From positions 33,974,247-34,038,246 of the forward strand of contig CM046833.1 of the NCBI GenBank assembly GCA_025618425.1: a stretch of 64,000 bases of DNA, written 5' to 3'. Positions 46,890 through 58,618 of this stretch are shown in pieces. Origin of the DNA: Heliocidaris tuberculata. Its lineage: Eukaryota > Echinodermata > Echinoidea > Camarodonta > Echinometridae. The position numbers and the translations under genes were made by a program. The notes under the pieces were generated by a model. That model was given only the letters and a program-made list of their open reading frames with translations, did not search any database and was not told the DNA's origin. Position 1 is the first letter of the stretch, and each line of letters starts with the position of its first letter.

Positions 46890-46905
46890 CATTATTATTA
46901 TTATC

Positions 46906-46983
<78 letters not shown>
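46803..46983. repeat. (ATT)n microsatellite, about 180 bp
   Basis: Nearly pure ATT repeats with rare ATC and ACT interruptions. The Ile-rich ORFs on both strands are artefacts. Confidence 0.97.
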
Positions 46984-47074
46984 GTAAGACCCAATAATAC
47001 ATGTAAGTTTTCAATATAAGAACCCTTTAAAATACTGTTTTAACACATCAGCAGATGTTGAATAATACACCAGT

Positions 47075-47610
47075 GTCAGCCCCAGAAACCTCACATAACT
47101 GTGCAATAAGCACATTCCTTTGGATTCTGTCACCCTACTTTCTACAGGGAAATCATACTTGACCATAACCATATATGGTCAAATAGTCCTCGTGCTTCAT
47201 TCATGGGATGGTAATCGAGTTCTCATCTATTATTCATGGATGTTGACCAGGGCCAAATATAGGCCTAAATGTCTCATCCTCCATTCATATATCCAAATCT
47301 GTTATCATGTTTTATTCATATACCACACCCCTTCAAGAGTATAAAAAGGTAGACCCTGAATGAAAAAGGGTCTTTTCTTTCCCAGCCCTCTCTACCTTCA
47401 AGAGAGGAGTTGTAGGTTATGTCAGTTGTGCTTAGACATCTAATAATCTACCTAATAATCTAATCTACCTCTGAGATATTGATAATAACTGTGTCATCGT
47501 CATCTGCCAGGATTGGCCTCTTCTATATGATAATAAATGTATTCAGAACTGGAAAGAGCTTCTCACGTTGTTTCATTTGAATGTATGGATCATATTTTAC
47601 GTGACACTCG
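47075..47610 (+). mobile_element. Possible solo LTR
   Basis: The stretch starts TGTCAGCCCCAGAAACC, has a TATAAAAAGG at about 47340, a downstream AATAAA at about 47529 and a plausible ACGTGACA end at about 47610. That order fits an LTR (U3, TATA, R, polyadenylation signal). No target duplication or internal region was found, so this is a weak call. Confidence 0.3.
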
Positions 47611-47715
47611 ACAATAACGCCATTGGACAATATTCGAATAATATCGAATAATATCGAACAATATAGACAATATACTTTGTCTCTCTACACCAATATTTAT
47701 AGAGTGCTACATTAT

Positions 47716-47732
47716 CATTATTATTATTATTA

Positions 47733-47781
<49 letters not shown>

Positions 47782-47820
47782 CATTATTATTATTATTACT
47801 ATTATTACTAACATTTTTAT
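47716..47820. repeat. (ATT)n microsatellite
   Basis: ATT repeats with ATC and ACT interruptions, about 100 bp. Confidence 0.95.
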
Positions 47821-48823
47821 TATAACTATTATAAAGAGTGCGCCGATTCACTATCACATTTGTATTTGCAGCCAGAGGGCGTTACACTCAATCACATTAA
47901 TCAAAACTGTTATTACCTATGTAATATTATGTAAAATTTCTTTTTAATTTCATGTCTCTTTGAAACTAGTACCTACATACATGTAGTTTAACAGTATGGT
48001 ATTCCTACTTGATTAAACATAGTTTAATTTACTTTAAATTATAAAGTGTTACATCATAAGACACCGACACCCTCAAAGAATGATATTGGCTTCTAGTCGC
48101 GGAACGTATCCATCATAAGAGCATTTCACTACACTTTTTTAAAAAATCGTGTGTATATTAAAAGCTTGATTGCTTTATTACGTAATTGTAAGCCTTTGTA
48201 TTCATTTTTCGTATTCATCGAGATCACTGAAGACACATAAGGTAGTTTAGCGAAATGTAGTGGTGCATAAGAACGCATCCGGAACGGACGCATTCTTATT
48301 GTGCGTGAACACTGCATTGAGCTCCGAGCCTTCTACATAACGATCGCATGGAGCCTATAATGCAGTCTTCCCGGATCCGAGCCAATCTTCTTGATAAATT
48401 CAAAGAAAGAAGCTCTTGGTACCATTCACTGATTCCGGAAGTAAGCCCTCTTCTGTCAGTATATGTGTATGAAAGGCTAGTGTGTAGTACTGGATCAATA
48501 ACAACAAAATAAATGGAATATATAATTATTCTAAAAATAGAGTGAGTTTCCGATGGCATTGGCTTGCCTAACAGTTTATTGCTCTTTATGTTTTATTGCT
48601 CCTCTTATTCCTTTCTCTCCCCTTCTCCAATTCTTCTTATCTTGTATAACTAGAATATGTCTATTGCATTTCAACGATCATAGTGTGCTCCCCCCCCCCC
48701 AAAAAAAAAAAAGAACTAGAACGGCGCTGGTGGAAACAAAAAACAACAACACAACACACATAATTAATGGAAATGGCAGCCATTAAACCCAATATAATGA
48801 TTGCCTTCGTCTTCTCTCAATCT

Positions 48824-48877
<54 letters not shown>

Positions 48878-51601
48878 CTTTTTCTCAGTTTTCTCCAAAT
48901 ATTCTGATTCTTGTTCTATTTTCCTCAGTTCGCATGTTTATCTTTAAAAAAATATGTTATGTTCTATGATAGCATGTGGATAAGACGTGGAAATCAATAT
49001 CAGAAATTAAAGACGTGAATGATGATGGAAAAATCTACTTATAATTTAAGGGCAAGGAAAACGAGAGAAATGAACTTTTATAGGATAATGAGAAATGCAG
49101 TTTTGTATGTCTTTTGAATTTTCGAATTGAAAACTACATTTAGAACTAAAGACAAAAAAGACCCCTTTATATGTAATGATATTAAATTGTTCCCCATGAT
49201 CATTTTCTAGATATGCAGCCAATAACTATTGTAGCGAAGAGACAAGTATATAGTACAATGAGGGGATTTTTACTTTTAGAATATCTTATTATATCATTAA
49301 CTCATCAACCCAAATCAAATCAATACTAACATTTGTCCTTGCTGTCGGCCTGAGACCTGTAATAGCCGCCTGTGCATAATAACACTTTAATTTGTCATTG
49401 AGGACAATTGAAGTTTAACAGGGGATTTGCAGTTGGGCTCTCTCTCTCTCTCTCTCTCTCTCTCCTAATTCTTCTTTATATCAATAGTCAATAGACTTCC
49501 TGTCTTTTCATCATAACAACAAACGCTGGCGCGGATCGAACGCACGTATAAAGCCGCCCCTCCCATTATTCTTCCGTCCCACGCATTCAACTCAACACAA
49601 TAGGTCTGATCCCCATTATTATTTCTCCGAAGAACTATAGCTCTATGCAAAATTTGAGACAAGCCATTCACTGTTCAAAGTAGCCTTTCAATGAACAGAC
49701 TACGGGCTTCAGTGTATGATACATTATCTTGAAATATATCAAACCCTAACTGATGTAATGGCAGGACCCTATCAAAAAAAGTATTAATCATGTAGCTTTC
49801 AATGCTGGGTTAGTAATTGATTTGCCCCCAAGCCTCCGTCATCAGTATAAATACTGATGAGGCTACCCATCAAATGTCAATATAGACATGATTTTTTATT
49901 TATCAGTATTGTCATTGTTGTTATCGTGATTATTATGATTAAGATTATGATTAGCATTAGCATTATGGTTTTGATGTTGTTGTTATTATTATTAATTATT
50001 ATTATCATCATCATCATCATCATAGTCATAATGGTATTGGAGCTATTTTTTACATCACATGTGTTGATTTTCGGGGGTAGTGTATTAAAGAAGTGAAACT
50101 TATTGAGCCATATGAGTAGAGCATGGTGTGGTATTTCAACAATGGCGTAGCCAGGATTTTTCAATGGGGGGGGGGGCAGACGTGAAGGATCCAACCGCGT
50201 AGCCAGGATTTCATTTTAGGGGGGTTGGGTTGTGATTGAGAACGCGAAGCGTGCGAAATTGGTGATTAGCACGCAAAGCGTGAAGGGAGGGGGGGGGGGG
50301 GGGGGTTGAGAGAAAGATAACGGCTCGCAGCAACTTTTTTTTAGGCGGAAAGTTAGTTCGACGCCCGGACTGCTTTTCAGTTATTTGGACGCAATACTGC
50401 ACTGTATGCATTCAAACTTTTAACTTTAAAGTACACATTCAAAGAAAATCAGAAATATGATAAATATGATAAATACTAGAAACTGGCAAGTTAACAGATA
50501 GCAATCGTATCAGTTTAAACTCAACTACATATCAGGTAATTAAACAATAATACAAATAAAACTACCTCCCAGCATCTGCGATATACAAGCGCTTCGCCAA
50601 AAAAATTAACAATGTTTCAATGACGTCAATAAAGGGAACAATCCTGTCCAAGCAGACGACGTCCCATAAAGAATGAACATAAGTGCAGTGCAGTTATTTC
50701 TCAAATTATAAAGAATTTAGTGTATTCAAACGTGCCCATATTTCACACCATTCTAAAATGGGAATGAAACAGATTCTGATTACTGAAATCTTTCGTTTGT
50801 AAATATATAGGATGAGGGTTAATGAACAATCAAAGAAACCACACTTTCAAATTGTTAAAGCCCGCTGAATGATTGCAAGGACGGTATTTATCCCTCATTC
50901 AACGCCGAACGTCCAGCGGTGTATGCAGCTGTAAATGAAATGACGTCTATTTTGTTTACAAGCAACTGATTCCTTTATTCTTGTAACGGTTCATTTTCCA
51001 TCCAAATAAACCCATGCACGGGGTTTACAGTCGGAGAGGAGGAGATCAATTAACTCGCCGTTCAGACCGAAATCGTTTTGAATCTGTAACGGTCAACGAA
51101 GCACTCACGTTCAGAAGTTCACCTTTTTACCGAAATTTCCCCCTCTCGTTTCTCCATTGTTTGTGGGCGGATTTCGCTCAGAATTTCAGGAATGATTTGA
51201 AAGAGTCATATCAATGTGCACATGAAATAAAAAATAAAATGATGAATTACTTTTCATTTTATCAAACCTTTCATGTTTTGTTGTCCTTCAAAACTACCCT
51301 CAGATTATTTACAGACAAATCCTGACGTTTCGCTCAATATTCATTATCAAGTACATACATATTCTTGAGACTTTTACGGACCTCGTGACGAAATTTTCGC
51401 CGTGCCGAAGCCTTACTTTCGGAGATATAATGGAAAATATATTGGGTTATTTTCACAAACTGAAAACTGTGTAGGAACAGTAACCTGAAAAAAATATGAC
51501 GTCATGGCTAGAAATCAGACTGCGCGCATGCGCACTTCCTCCCCTTCTTCTTCTTCTTCTTCTTCTTCTTCTTCTTCTTCTTCCTCCTCCTCTTCTTTAT
51601 G

Positions 51602-51644
<43 letters not shown>

Positions 51645-53142
51645 CAGAATACATGTAATTATTATTATCATTATCATAATTATTTCTTTTACTATTATTA
51701 TCAGTGGTGGATTTAGGGGGGCACATCCAGCCCGTGCCCCACCCCCCTTGAAAGAAAAATGTACATTGTACCCCCTCCCCCCGATTATTAATATAACATT
51801 TCTCTTATTACTACTGCTACTGCATATTTTATTTTCATGATTGATCAAAATCAGTGGACTAGCAATGAAGTCGTAGCAGCAGCAGCAGCAGCAGTAGAAG
51901 TAGTAGTAGATTTTATAAATAGAATCATCGTGTCAAAGTACAAGCTCCCCTTCCTCCTGTTCCACACCAGATCGATGACCTCATTGACCTGGCACACACA
52001 GCCAAGCAGCACTGGTTCAGCTGCTGCAGCAGACGACATGAGAGTTTACTAAGTACATGTCAGTGCTGTGTCGATGGTAAACGGTAAAGCCATGAGGTCG
52101 ATAATTAGTTTATTTCAGGTTTATTTCCGTAAATATACATGTGTATTTGCTATGAATTTCTGAGGCATTTGGAAGATTATTCAAATCTTCCAAAGATTAC
52201 ATTTTCCCCCACGAAATCACGTGAAAGCCGTTTTATGTTTCAAACCCAACAAGAATTAGCATAATGTGGGACTGTATTATTGAGAATGACGTCATCGCCA
52301 CGGAAAGCGACTCGGTAGATCAGCGTTCGGATTCAAGGTACGAAAATGCATTGTATTTGATTTTTTACAGACATTTTCGGATGCATGGTTTTTAGAAAAT
52401 GATATTTCACACAGAGTATCTTTTATATCTGATTAATGACATACTCCAATATCTCTTTTGTTTTCCGATTAGAAATGTGTAATTTTAATGCATATTTTGG
52501 ACTTTTATTTTGTATTTTTAATGTAATGTTTCTTGTACGTTTGTCCCCGTTTTTCCATCGATTTTGAAAAAAAAATATGATGACTAGTTAATCTGCTGAT
52601 TCCCATTTTCAAAACCATTAAGATCATTCAGATTCATGGTCATATGCCAAAGTTATAGCAGTTTTGCTTCGACACTTCCCCAGCGGTTTTACCGAAACAT
52701 CGTGTTCATTCAACAGAAAAGCGAGGTCAAATCAATGCGAATTCTTGGGTTAATTGCACCGTTCGGCACTGCCTGGTTTAGAGTGAGGCAATATATGGAT
52801 TAAACATAATAGACTAATGCTAGTTAAGTGAAATAACTGAAGAGAAGATGACAAAACAGGCACTGAAAATATGTGAGATGTTATGGGACATCGTCTGCTT
52901 TGTGCAATTAACGTCCTCCCTTTGACGTCACACATTTCAGCGGCATTCGGAGAGCTGTTCAGGTGCTATGTCGAGGCTGTATTTTAGCAATTTGTAATTG
53001 ATAATAATCATTACTTCGAATGTTTGCAAGCGTCGAATTTTGACAAACTTGTCCGGTCTAAGCTTCACCTACGCAATAATGAAAATTAAGTCAGTTTTAA
53101 AAATCAACGAAAATCTACTTTAACGTAGTGAGGTTTTGTATT
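47821..53142. other. Gene A intron: no recognised exon, several low-complexity tracts
   Basis: Holds (CT)n at about 48815-48860 and 49440-49464, an ATT/ATC-rich tract at 49910-50030, twin GCGTAGCCAGGATTT motifs with poly-G at 50140-50310, (CTT)n and (AAT)n at 51547-51645, and a CAGTGGTGGATTTAGGGGGG element end at 51702. ORFs at 49465-49671 (minus) and 51014-51325 (plus) have no recognised domain. A TGACGTCA site lies at about 52289. Confidence 0.5.
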
Positions 53143-53348
53143 AAGGCCACCGCACACTACACGACCTGAGGTCGTACGACCTTCCGAACTACGGTATGAC
53201 GTCACCAAACACCCAAGTTTCAGGTCGTAGGACCAGGTCGCACGATCAGGTCCCAGGTTTTGGCATGTTGAATTTTTGCGAGGTCGTGGACTAGGTCGTA
53301 TGACCTCTAGGTCGTACGACCTCAGGTCGTGTAGTGTGCGGTGGCCTT
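53143..53348. mobile_element. 206-bp MITE with perfect 40-bp inverted ends
   Basis: The first 40 bases (AAGGCCACCGCACACTACAC to GTCGTACGACCT) are the exact reverse complement of the last 40. TTA adjoins both ends, fitting a 3-bp TWA-type duplication as in PIF/Harbinger, though the overlap with the terminal A leaves room for TA. The palindrome GGTCGTACGACC is present at both inner ends, and relaxed variants (GGTCGTAGGACC, GGTCGTATGACC) recur in the middle. Confidence 0.88.
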
Positions 53349-53383
53349 TAGACGTGTTTAATAGCGAAATATTCTGAAAGGTG

Positions 53384-53575
53384 TGTACGCGTGCGTCTGT
53401 ATTGTTGTGAGAGGGTGGGAAAGCGTGTTTTTTTTTTTTTTAGTAGTGAGAAGACATGAGCCCTTGAAAGGTGAGCCCCCTTGAATGTTTGCCCCCCCCC
53501 CCCCCCCCAATCCCAAACTGCTTCCGGCGCGCCTGGTGTACGTGCGTCTGTATTGTTGGGTGGGAAAGCGTGTGT
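53384..53575. repeat. Short direct repeats flanking a poly-T/poly-C segment
   Basis: GTGCGTCTGTATTGTTG and GGTGGGAAAGCGTGT occur at 53390-53428 and again at 53541-53573. The segment between has a poly-T at its left, a poly-C run, and ends CTTCCGGCGCGCCTG. Confidence 0.7.
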
Positions 53576-54297
53576 CAATTGTTCAGTCATCTCTTTGTCA
53601 TAACGTTCAAGAACGCATATCAAACATAAAGCCCTCTCAAAGTTCAAATCTATTTCCATTGATTCCACGTCGATTAACAAGTAGGTTAGTACGAAGGTGG
53701 GCCTTAACTTTTGAATTAAAGTTTGAATGAACTGTAAAATTCTTAATAAATTCATAAAGGGATTACAGATGATCACGAATCTGTCTCGTATTCATGAAAC
53801 TTGAGTCTAAGCTGAGCTCTAGGTTTACTGCTCAACATGAAAGAAATTTTATGACTTATATTTGCTTAAACAGAAGTGGCCTTGGGTGGCAAAATCTTAA
53901 TCTTCTTCCTCTTTTGTAAGAAAGACCTATAATGTGAGTTAAAAAAAAACAACAAAAAACAATTGACACTTCAGCAATTTTGTACTTGAGAATCTTCCTC
54001 AATTTCTTTTGGTCCCGTATTCCCATATTCGAAGAGTAATTCTTCATGATTTTCAGCACAGGGGTCATTTTAAGTAGATGGGTAGCCAACACCAACTTAT
54101 GTCTGAAATGCTCGTAATGAGCAGGACGGGGCCGGTTATTTCATCCGATGCTAATTGTTTGGGACACGTACTTTTCTCCTGGAGATTATTCCTAAACTTA
54201 ATGTTATAGCGTAATGTTTCTGGCGTCTTGCAAAATAATAAAAAAGAGAAAAGGCGTATATCCCAAACTGCAATCATTTCTTAATCAGGAATTATAT
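53576..54297. other. No recognisable gene
   Basis: Intronic or intergenic sequence without supported features. Confidence 0.4.
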
Positions 54298-54400
54298 GTG
54301 AGATCTTGAAGTAAAATCTGATAATTTTCTTCAGTATAGGTTTAAATTGACCACATCTCACTTTTTAAACACATTTCAGGATATTATATTGTATTCCACC
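54298..54400. repeat. Direct repeat, left copy (right copy 56278-56395)
   Basis: GATCTTGAAGTAAAATCTGA, TTTAAATTGACCACATCTCA and GATATTATATTGTATTCCAC match the segment at 56278-56395 in the same order, about 1.98 kb away. The pair brackets the LINE fragment at 54568-55871. Confidence 0.75.
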
Positions 54401-54567
54401 CGGGGGTAGATATTAATTCATTCTAATCATGTCCGTCATGGTTTTGGGCAGCTGAAGGTATTTGGTTCATAATAAGAGAAGTAAAAGTCCTCCTTTTTAT
54501 AACATCCCCGCCATTCTCTATTTGTTATTAAATTGCAATTTTAGCATGAGTACGTTCAACATTATTA

Positions 54568-55871
54568 ATGTTAACATGTTCATCTGTGATTCAAGTGATA
54601 TATAAGATCAAATTATTTGGCACAATAAACATATATTGTTTCAATAATCAGTCGTTATTTTATAAGGACTGGTGTGACAATGGTGTCATTTGTTTTAGAG
54701 ATCTAGTTGGGAGATATGGCCTTCGGTCAATGGAAAACATCATGTCAACGATCAATGTCAAAAGAAGTAAATATACCCTGATGTTTGACTGTTACGACTA
54801 TGGTAATCTGAAAAAAAGCAATACCAGCATATGAATCCGTAAGTTAAACGTGACAATTTTCCTAGCACTAGACAGCAACAATAATTCAATGTTCCGAGTT
54901 TGCTTATTGCAAACAGATTAAAATGCATCAGTAAACTGAGTAGCAATGTTTTAAATAAACTGTTTCACTCACGAAATTTTCTAACCAACACATGTTGTTT
55001 ATTTTGGGGAAATAAACTTAACATTGATATACACTGGTCACATGTAGTTAAGTGTAACCTTGGGCAAATTAGAGAATACAAGCTACGAATTTAAACTAAA
55101 ATTATTCTATAATTTATTACTAGTAAAGGGCAATGTTTTTCAATGGGGTTTAATTAGAGAAGATTTATATGTTCAGAGTTTAAATCAAAAGAAGATATTA
55201 GCCATGCTTTCACTGAATGTCTTCTAAACAAACCTTTTCTCAAGCATGTTGAAAATATATTGCAAGAAGTATATAATGTGCAAACATCCAAGCACCTTGC
55301 ACTTACGGAAAATAGAAAGTAATTACCAGTCTGATTTATTTCTGACAATAGCTTTCTGGAGATTATATAAAGTTATTTTGGAATGCAACAAAACTGGAAA
55401 AGATAGGAGATATCTTCTACTGAAACATTTGTTTGAAAGAGAAATCAGAAAAAGAATATAAATACAATACAGCAGAAAGGAAAAAATACAAACAAAGAGA
55501 AAAGATGAATAACCAAAGGAATTGTTGAAGTTTATTTGAAAATTTGATACTGATACGGGTAAGTCAATTTCAATTTTTGTCAGTTTGTAGTTACCTTTTG
55601 TGTCATTTATATATGTTTGAAAGAGAAATCAGAAAAAAAAAGAATAAAAATACAAGGAGCAGAAGGGAAAGAATGCAAACAAAAAGAAAAGATGACTTAT
55701 TAAAGGATTAGTTGAAGGATTGTTATGAAAATGTAATACGGATATATATGAGTGTTAATTTCAATTTGTGTAGTTACCTTTCTTGTCATTTACGTATATG
55801 ATTAATATTCTATTGCGTTGTAAGATTTGAATGTAAAATAAATCCTCTAACGAGTCTAAAAAAAAAAAAAA
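54568..55871 (+). mobile_element. L1-like LINE 3' fragment with poly-A tail
   Basis: Plus-strand pieces include WCDNGVICFRDLVGRYGL and, in another frame, RFICSEFKSKEDISHAFTEC followed by LLNKPFLKHVENIL. These resemble the zinc-binding (zf-RVT) region after the reverse transcriptase of L1/Tx1-like LINEs, where a Cys is followed by EDxxHxFxEC. Stops and shifts break the frame throughout. The 3' UTR contains two tandem copies of about 187 bp (55428-55612 and 55616-55810), and the element ends in a 14-A tail at 55858-55871. Confidence 0.75.
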
Positions 55872-56859
55872 TCTCTACTCGATCGGCCCCCACCCTTACA
55901 TTTCATCTATCTGGTAAAACCCTGCCCCATATAATCCCCGTTATGCCATCGCCAACAGGAAGACAGGAAAATTACTTCTTAGCCAGCAAGGAGGGTATAG
56001 TATTATCTCTATATGTAATAACTGGCAACATGACAGAACTTTGAATATTATTGGAAACTTGTCTGTTGATATTTGTATTAAAAGTGACAAAGGATGATTG
56101 ACCTCATTAAACTTAAATGAAGACAAGCACCAATTTTCCTTCTCTGAGTGAACATCCTAAATAAGGGTCGATTGTATCTTTTTCGCTACATAGGTTGCAC
56201 CTCAAATAAATTCATGTAATTATGCTAATGTCAGAATCCTATTCAATATCATAATGTAAATATGTGACATTAAAATGTAAGGTCTTGATGTAAAATCGGA
56301 TGATTCACTTCAGTAGGCCTGAATATAGAAGGACAGTGTTGACCACACCTCAAGTTTAAACATATTCCAAGATATTATATTGTGTTCCACAGTGGCGTAG
56401 CTACAGGGGGTGGGGTGGTGGGGGTGGTGGTGGGGGGGGGGGCTGTAGGTCAGAATCTTATCCAGTATCATAATGTAAATATTCGACATCAAAATATTTT
56501 TTTATTTTAATTGCTTCGACGCTAAACTCGAGCGTGAGCAAACTTGGACCTGGAAAAATGTCTAACGTAAACGAGGCAATCTGAATTGAAGCTTGTGATT
56601 CAAATGCTTCAACTCCCCCCAAAAGAAGCAGGTTATAAAAGAAATGCAAAAAAGCACGTCACTGAGTATTTGCATTCACACGTCAGAAAGCTGGCAGTTC
56701 CGGGAAGAGAGCTTGACCTCATTATTTTTGGTGGATACCAAACAAACGGGAAAAGTATTGCATAAAATTTACCTGAACTGGTTGCTAAAATCCTATTTAA
56801 TGTAACATACAATACGCTCAACACTAATGGATGTCTTAACACTGTTAATGGATTTCTTC
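55872..56859. other. Duplicated repeat segments, no gene
   Basis: Besides the right copy of the direct repeat (56278-56395), the block CAGAATCCTATTCAATATCA at 56232 recurs as CAGAATCTTATCCAGTATCA at 56452. Between them is a CAGTGGCGTAGCTACAGG element end with a G-rich run (56392-56443). Confidence 0.65.
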
Positions 56860-57930
56860 TAGCAGAGGTGGCTTTGTAATAGCTAAATCTTTACCGTTTT
56901 GCCCCCCCCCCCCAAAAAGAGAACTATAGTAGGATTTTGACTCACTTTTGTACTTTAATCTTAAAAAGGCCGGATGATTTTGATGCTCTCTCAGCCGGAG
57001 CTAGAGGGGGGGGGGGGGGGGATTCCTATCCAACTGGATATCGGCCATGGAGTGATGAAAAAGATTTAAACTTCGCACATTTGAGAATCATTACATTTTG
57101 CATCATTTCTGAAATTACATGTTGACCACAAGTTGTACCTCATTGAAATTACTCAAAAATACTCAAAAAGCTATACTATGAAATTTGAACTGAATTTAAA
57201 AAAAAAGAACACTTCTGAGTTATGAAAATATGAAGATAACAAATCATTTACTTTTGGAAAATTTTAGGGAGGAAGCTTTGCCAAAGGGCACTTTAGTGTT
57301 TTTATTTCAGGGGGTCTCACACCCCCTTCCCGATGGAAACTTTTGTCCCAGGTCAATTCGGGGTCATCGGATTTGTCGTCGGGCCTTCATCGATTCCCGA
57401 CAGATAGAAATTTCGTCATCTATTGGTTTCTTTGTCGTCGGTCTGTTGTCGGTCTGGGTGGTGTGACTGCACTTTGACTCATGATCATGATAAAGGGACC
57501 TTTTTTTTACAGTCTATCACGCTTTGGATTATGTTCAACCCCGCAAGTCAATCACAAAGCCCTTTCAAATCAATGAAGTACTTAAAAGGCCCTTTTCAGT
57601 TTAACATGAAAAAATTCTGAGTTAGATTTCGTCTCGCATAGATGGCTTTGGAGTAGCTAAATCTTTATTTTTATCTTCTGAAATTATATTTTGACATCAA
57701 ATTGTACCTAAATACAATTACAATACTCAACTGTTCAACAAACTATACTATGAAATTTGAACTGAATTGAAAAATCACTTCTGAGTTATTACAGTTTGAA
57801 GATAACAAATGTTTTTCATTTACATTTAGAACATTTCAAGGAGGAATATTTTTCAAAGAGTACCTTGGTGTTTTTATTTCAGGGGGTCTAACACCACCTT
57901 CCCAATGGACAATTTTGTCACTCTTTATCA
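56860..57930. repeat. Tandem duplication with 572-bp period and a 200-bp insert in the first copy
   Basis: CTATACTATGAAATTTGAAC occurs at 57171 and 57743, and TTTATTTCAGGGGGTCT at 57301 and 57873, both 572 bp apart. The AGCTAAATCTTTA blocks at the left ends (56881 and 57655) are 774 bp apart, so the first copy carries about 200 extra bases (about 56897-57095) that begin in poly-C and contain a poly-G. Confidence 0.85.
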
Positions 57931-58094
57931 ATTTTTTAAGTATACAGACATACTTCTTTATTTTCATAAAAATTTGATCCACTGGCCGTAACAGGAAAAA
58001 TAGACAGCAATTTTTAGGAGCCATCTGATTGCAGGGCCCTCGACCTCAGGGAGACCAGTATTAAGTATTGATGCGACTAGCCTCCCTGAGTAAA

Positions 58095-58121
58095 GCACAC
58101 TGATCACTAATATTATTATTA

Positions 58122-58164
<43 letters not shown>

Positions 58165-58170
58165 CATCAT
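58095..58170. repeat. (ATT)n microsatellite
   Basis: ATT repeats ending in ATC repeats. Confidence 0.9.
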
Positions 58171-58502
58171 CATTATCTGACAAACTTTACGGAAATCTTG
58201 ACGGAAAATATTGTTGTGTGTTTTGTAATTTCCAGTTATACTACTCCCTACTGACAAAGTTACGTGCATGGGGGATATAGGGGGAAATCGACTCGACTTT
58301 GGGGTCTGGATCTAGAAGCTATTAAAACCCGACGTCTACGGCCATTCTGACAACCCTTTGTCAATATAGTCAGATAGTCTAAGTAACTTTGATGGGTCTT
58401 ATCTTATGGGTGAAATGGGTGACTATTTCGGGACAGGCTTCAAGGGAAATTTAATCTGAATGGCAAGTTGCTCTGAAAGAACTCGGAAAAAATCAGAGAA
58501 TG

Positions 58503-58618
58503 ACCTTGGAATTTCTGGGCAGACTGTTGACATATATCCGGAGATAATTCTGAAAATGGGATTCAGAGGCATTTTACCATGTTCCGTCCAGAGTCAGAGA
58601 CGATCGTGCGAAGTTCAG
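58503..58618 (+). pseudogene. Truncated inverted copy of the gene A V-set exon
   Basis: The plus strand reads LGISGQTVDIYPEIILKMG then FRGILPCSVQSQRRSCEVQ, nearly identical at the DNA level to the first third of the exon at 61214-61561 (I count about five differences in 116 bases). Similarity begins at the first base of that exon and stops after GAAGTTCAG, where the parent continues TGGAAAAGACAG. The core Trp and the whole second half of the domain are missing, and no splice acceptor precedes it. It cannot encode a V domain. Orientation is opposite to gene A, inside whose intron it lies. Confidence 0.88.

Noticed and set aside
46774..47019. Ile-rich ORFs on both strands
   Set aside because: They are translations of the (ATT)n microsatellite.
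47075..47610. Full LTR retrotransposon
   Set aside because: Only one LTR-like segment is seen, with no second copy, primer-binding site or gag-pol sequence nearby; reported only as a weak solo-LTR call.
48296..48460. Possible minus-strand exon after TATACTGACAG
   Set aside because: The acceptor is good, but the phase-1 frame hits a stop after about 17 codons and no donor follows.
49465..49671. 68-residue minus-strand ORF with two adjacent cysteines
   Set aside because: Considered as another receptor exon, but it lacks Ig or EGF spacing and flanking phase-1 splice sites.
51014..51325. 103-residue plus-strand ORF with mixed composition
   Set aside because: No recognisable motif, no splice support and no homologous segment in the window; kept only as unassigned.
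52280..52342. CRE (TGACGTCA) with a downstream CAAG|GTACG, as a promoter plus first exon
   Set aside because: A single 8-bp site and a weak donor are expected by chance in a window of this size; no downstream exon.
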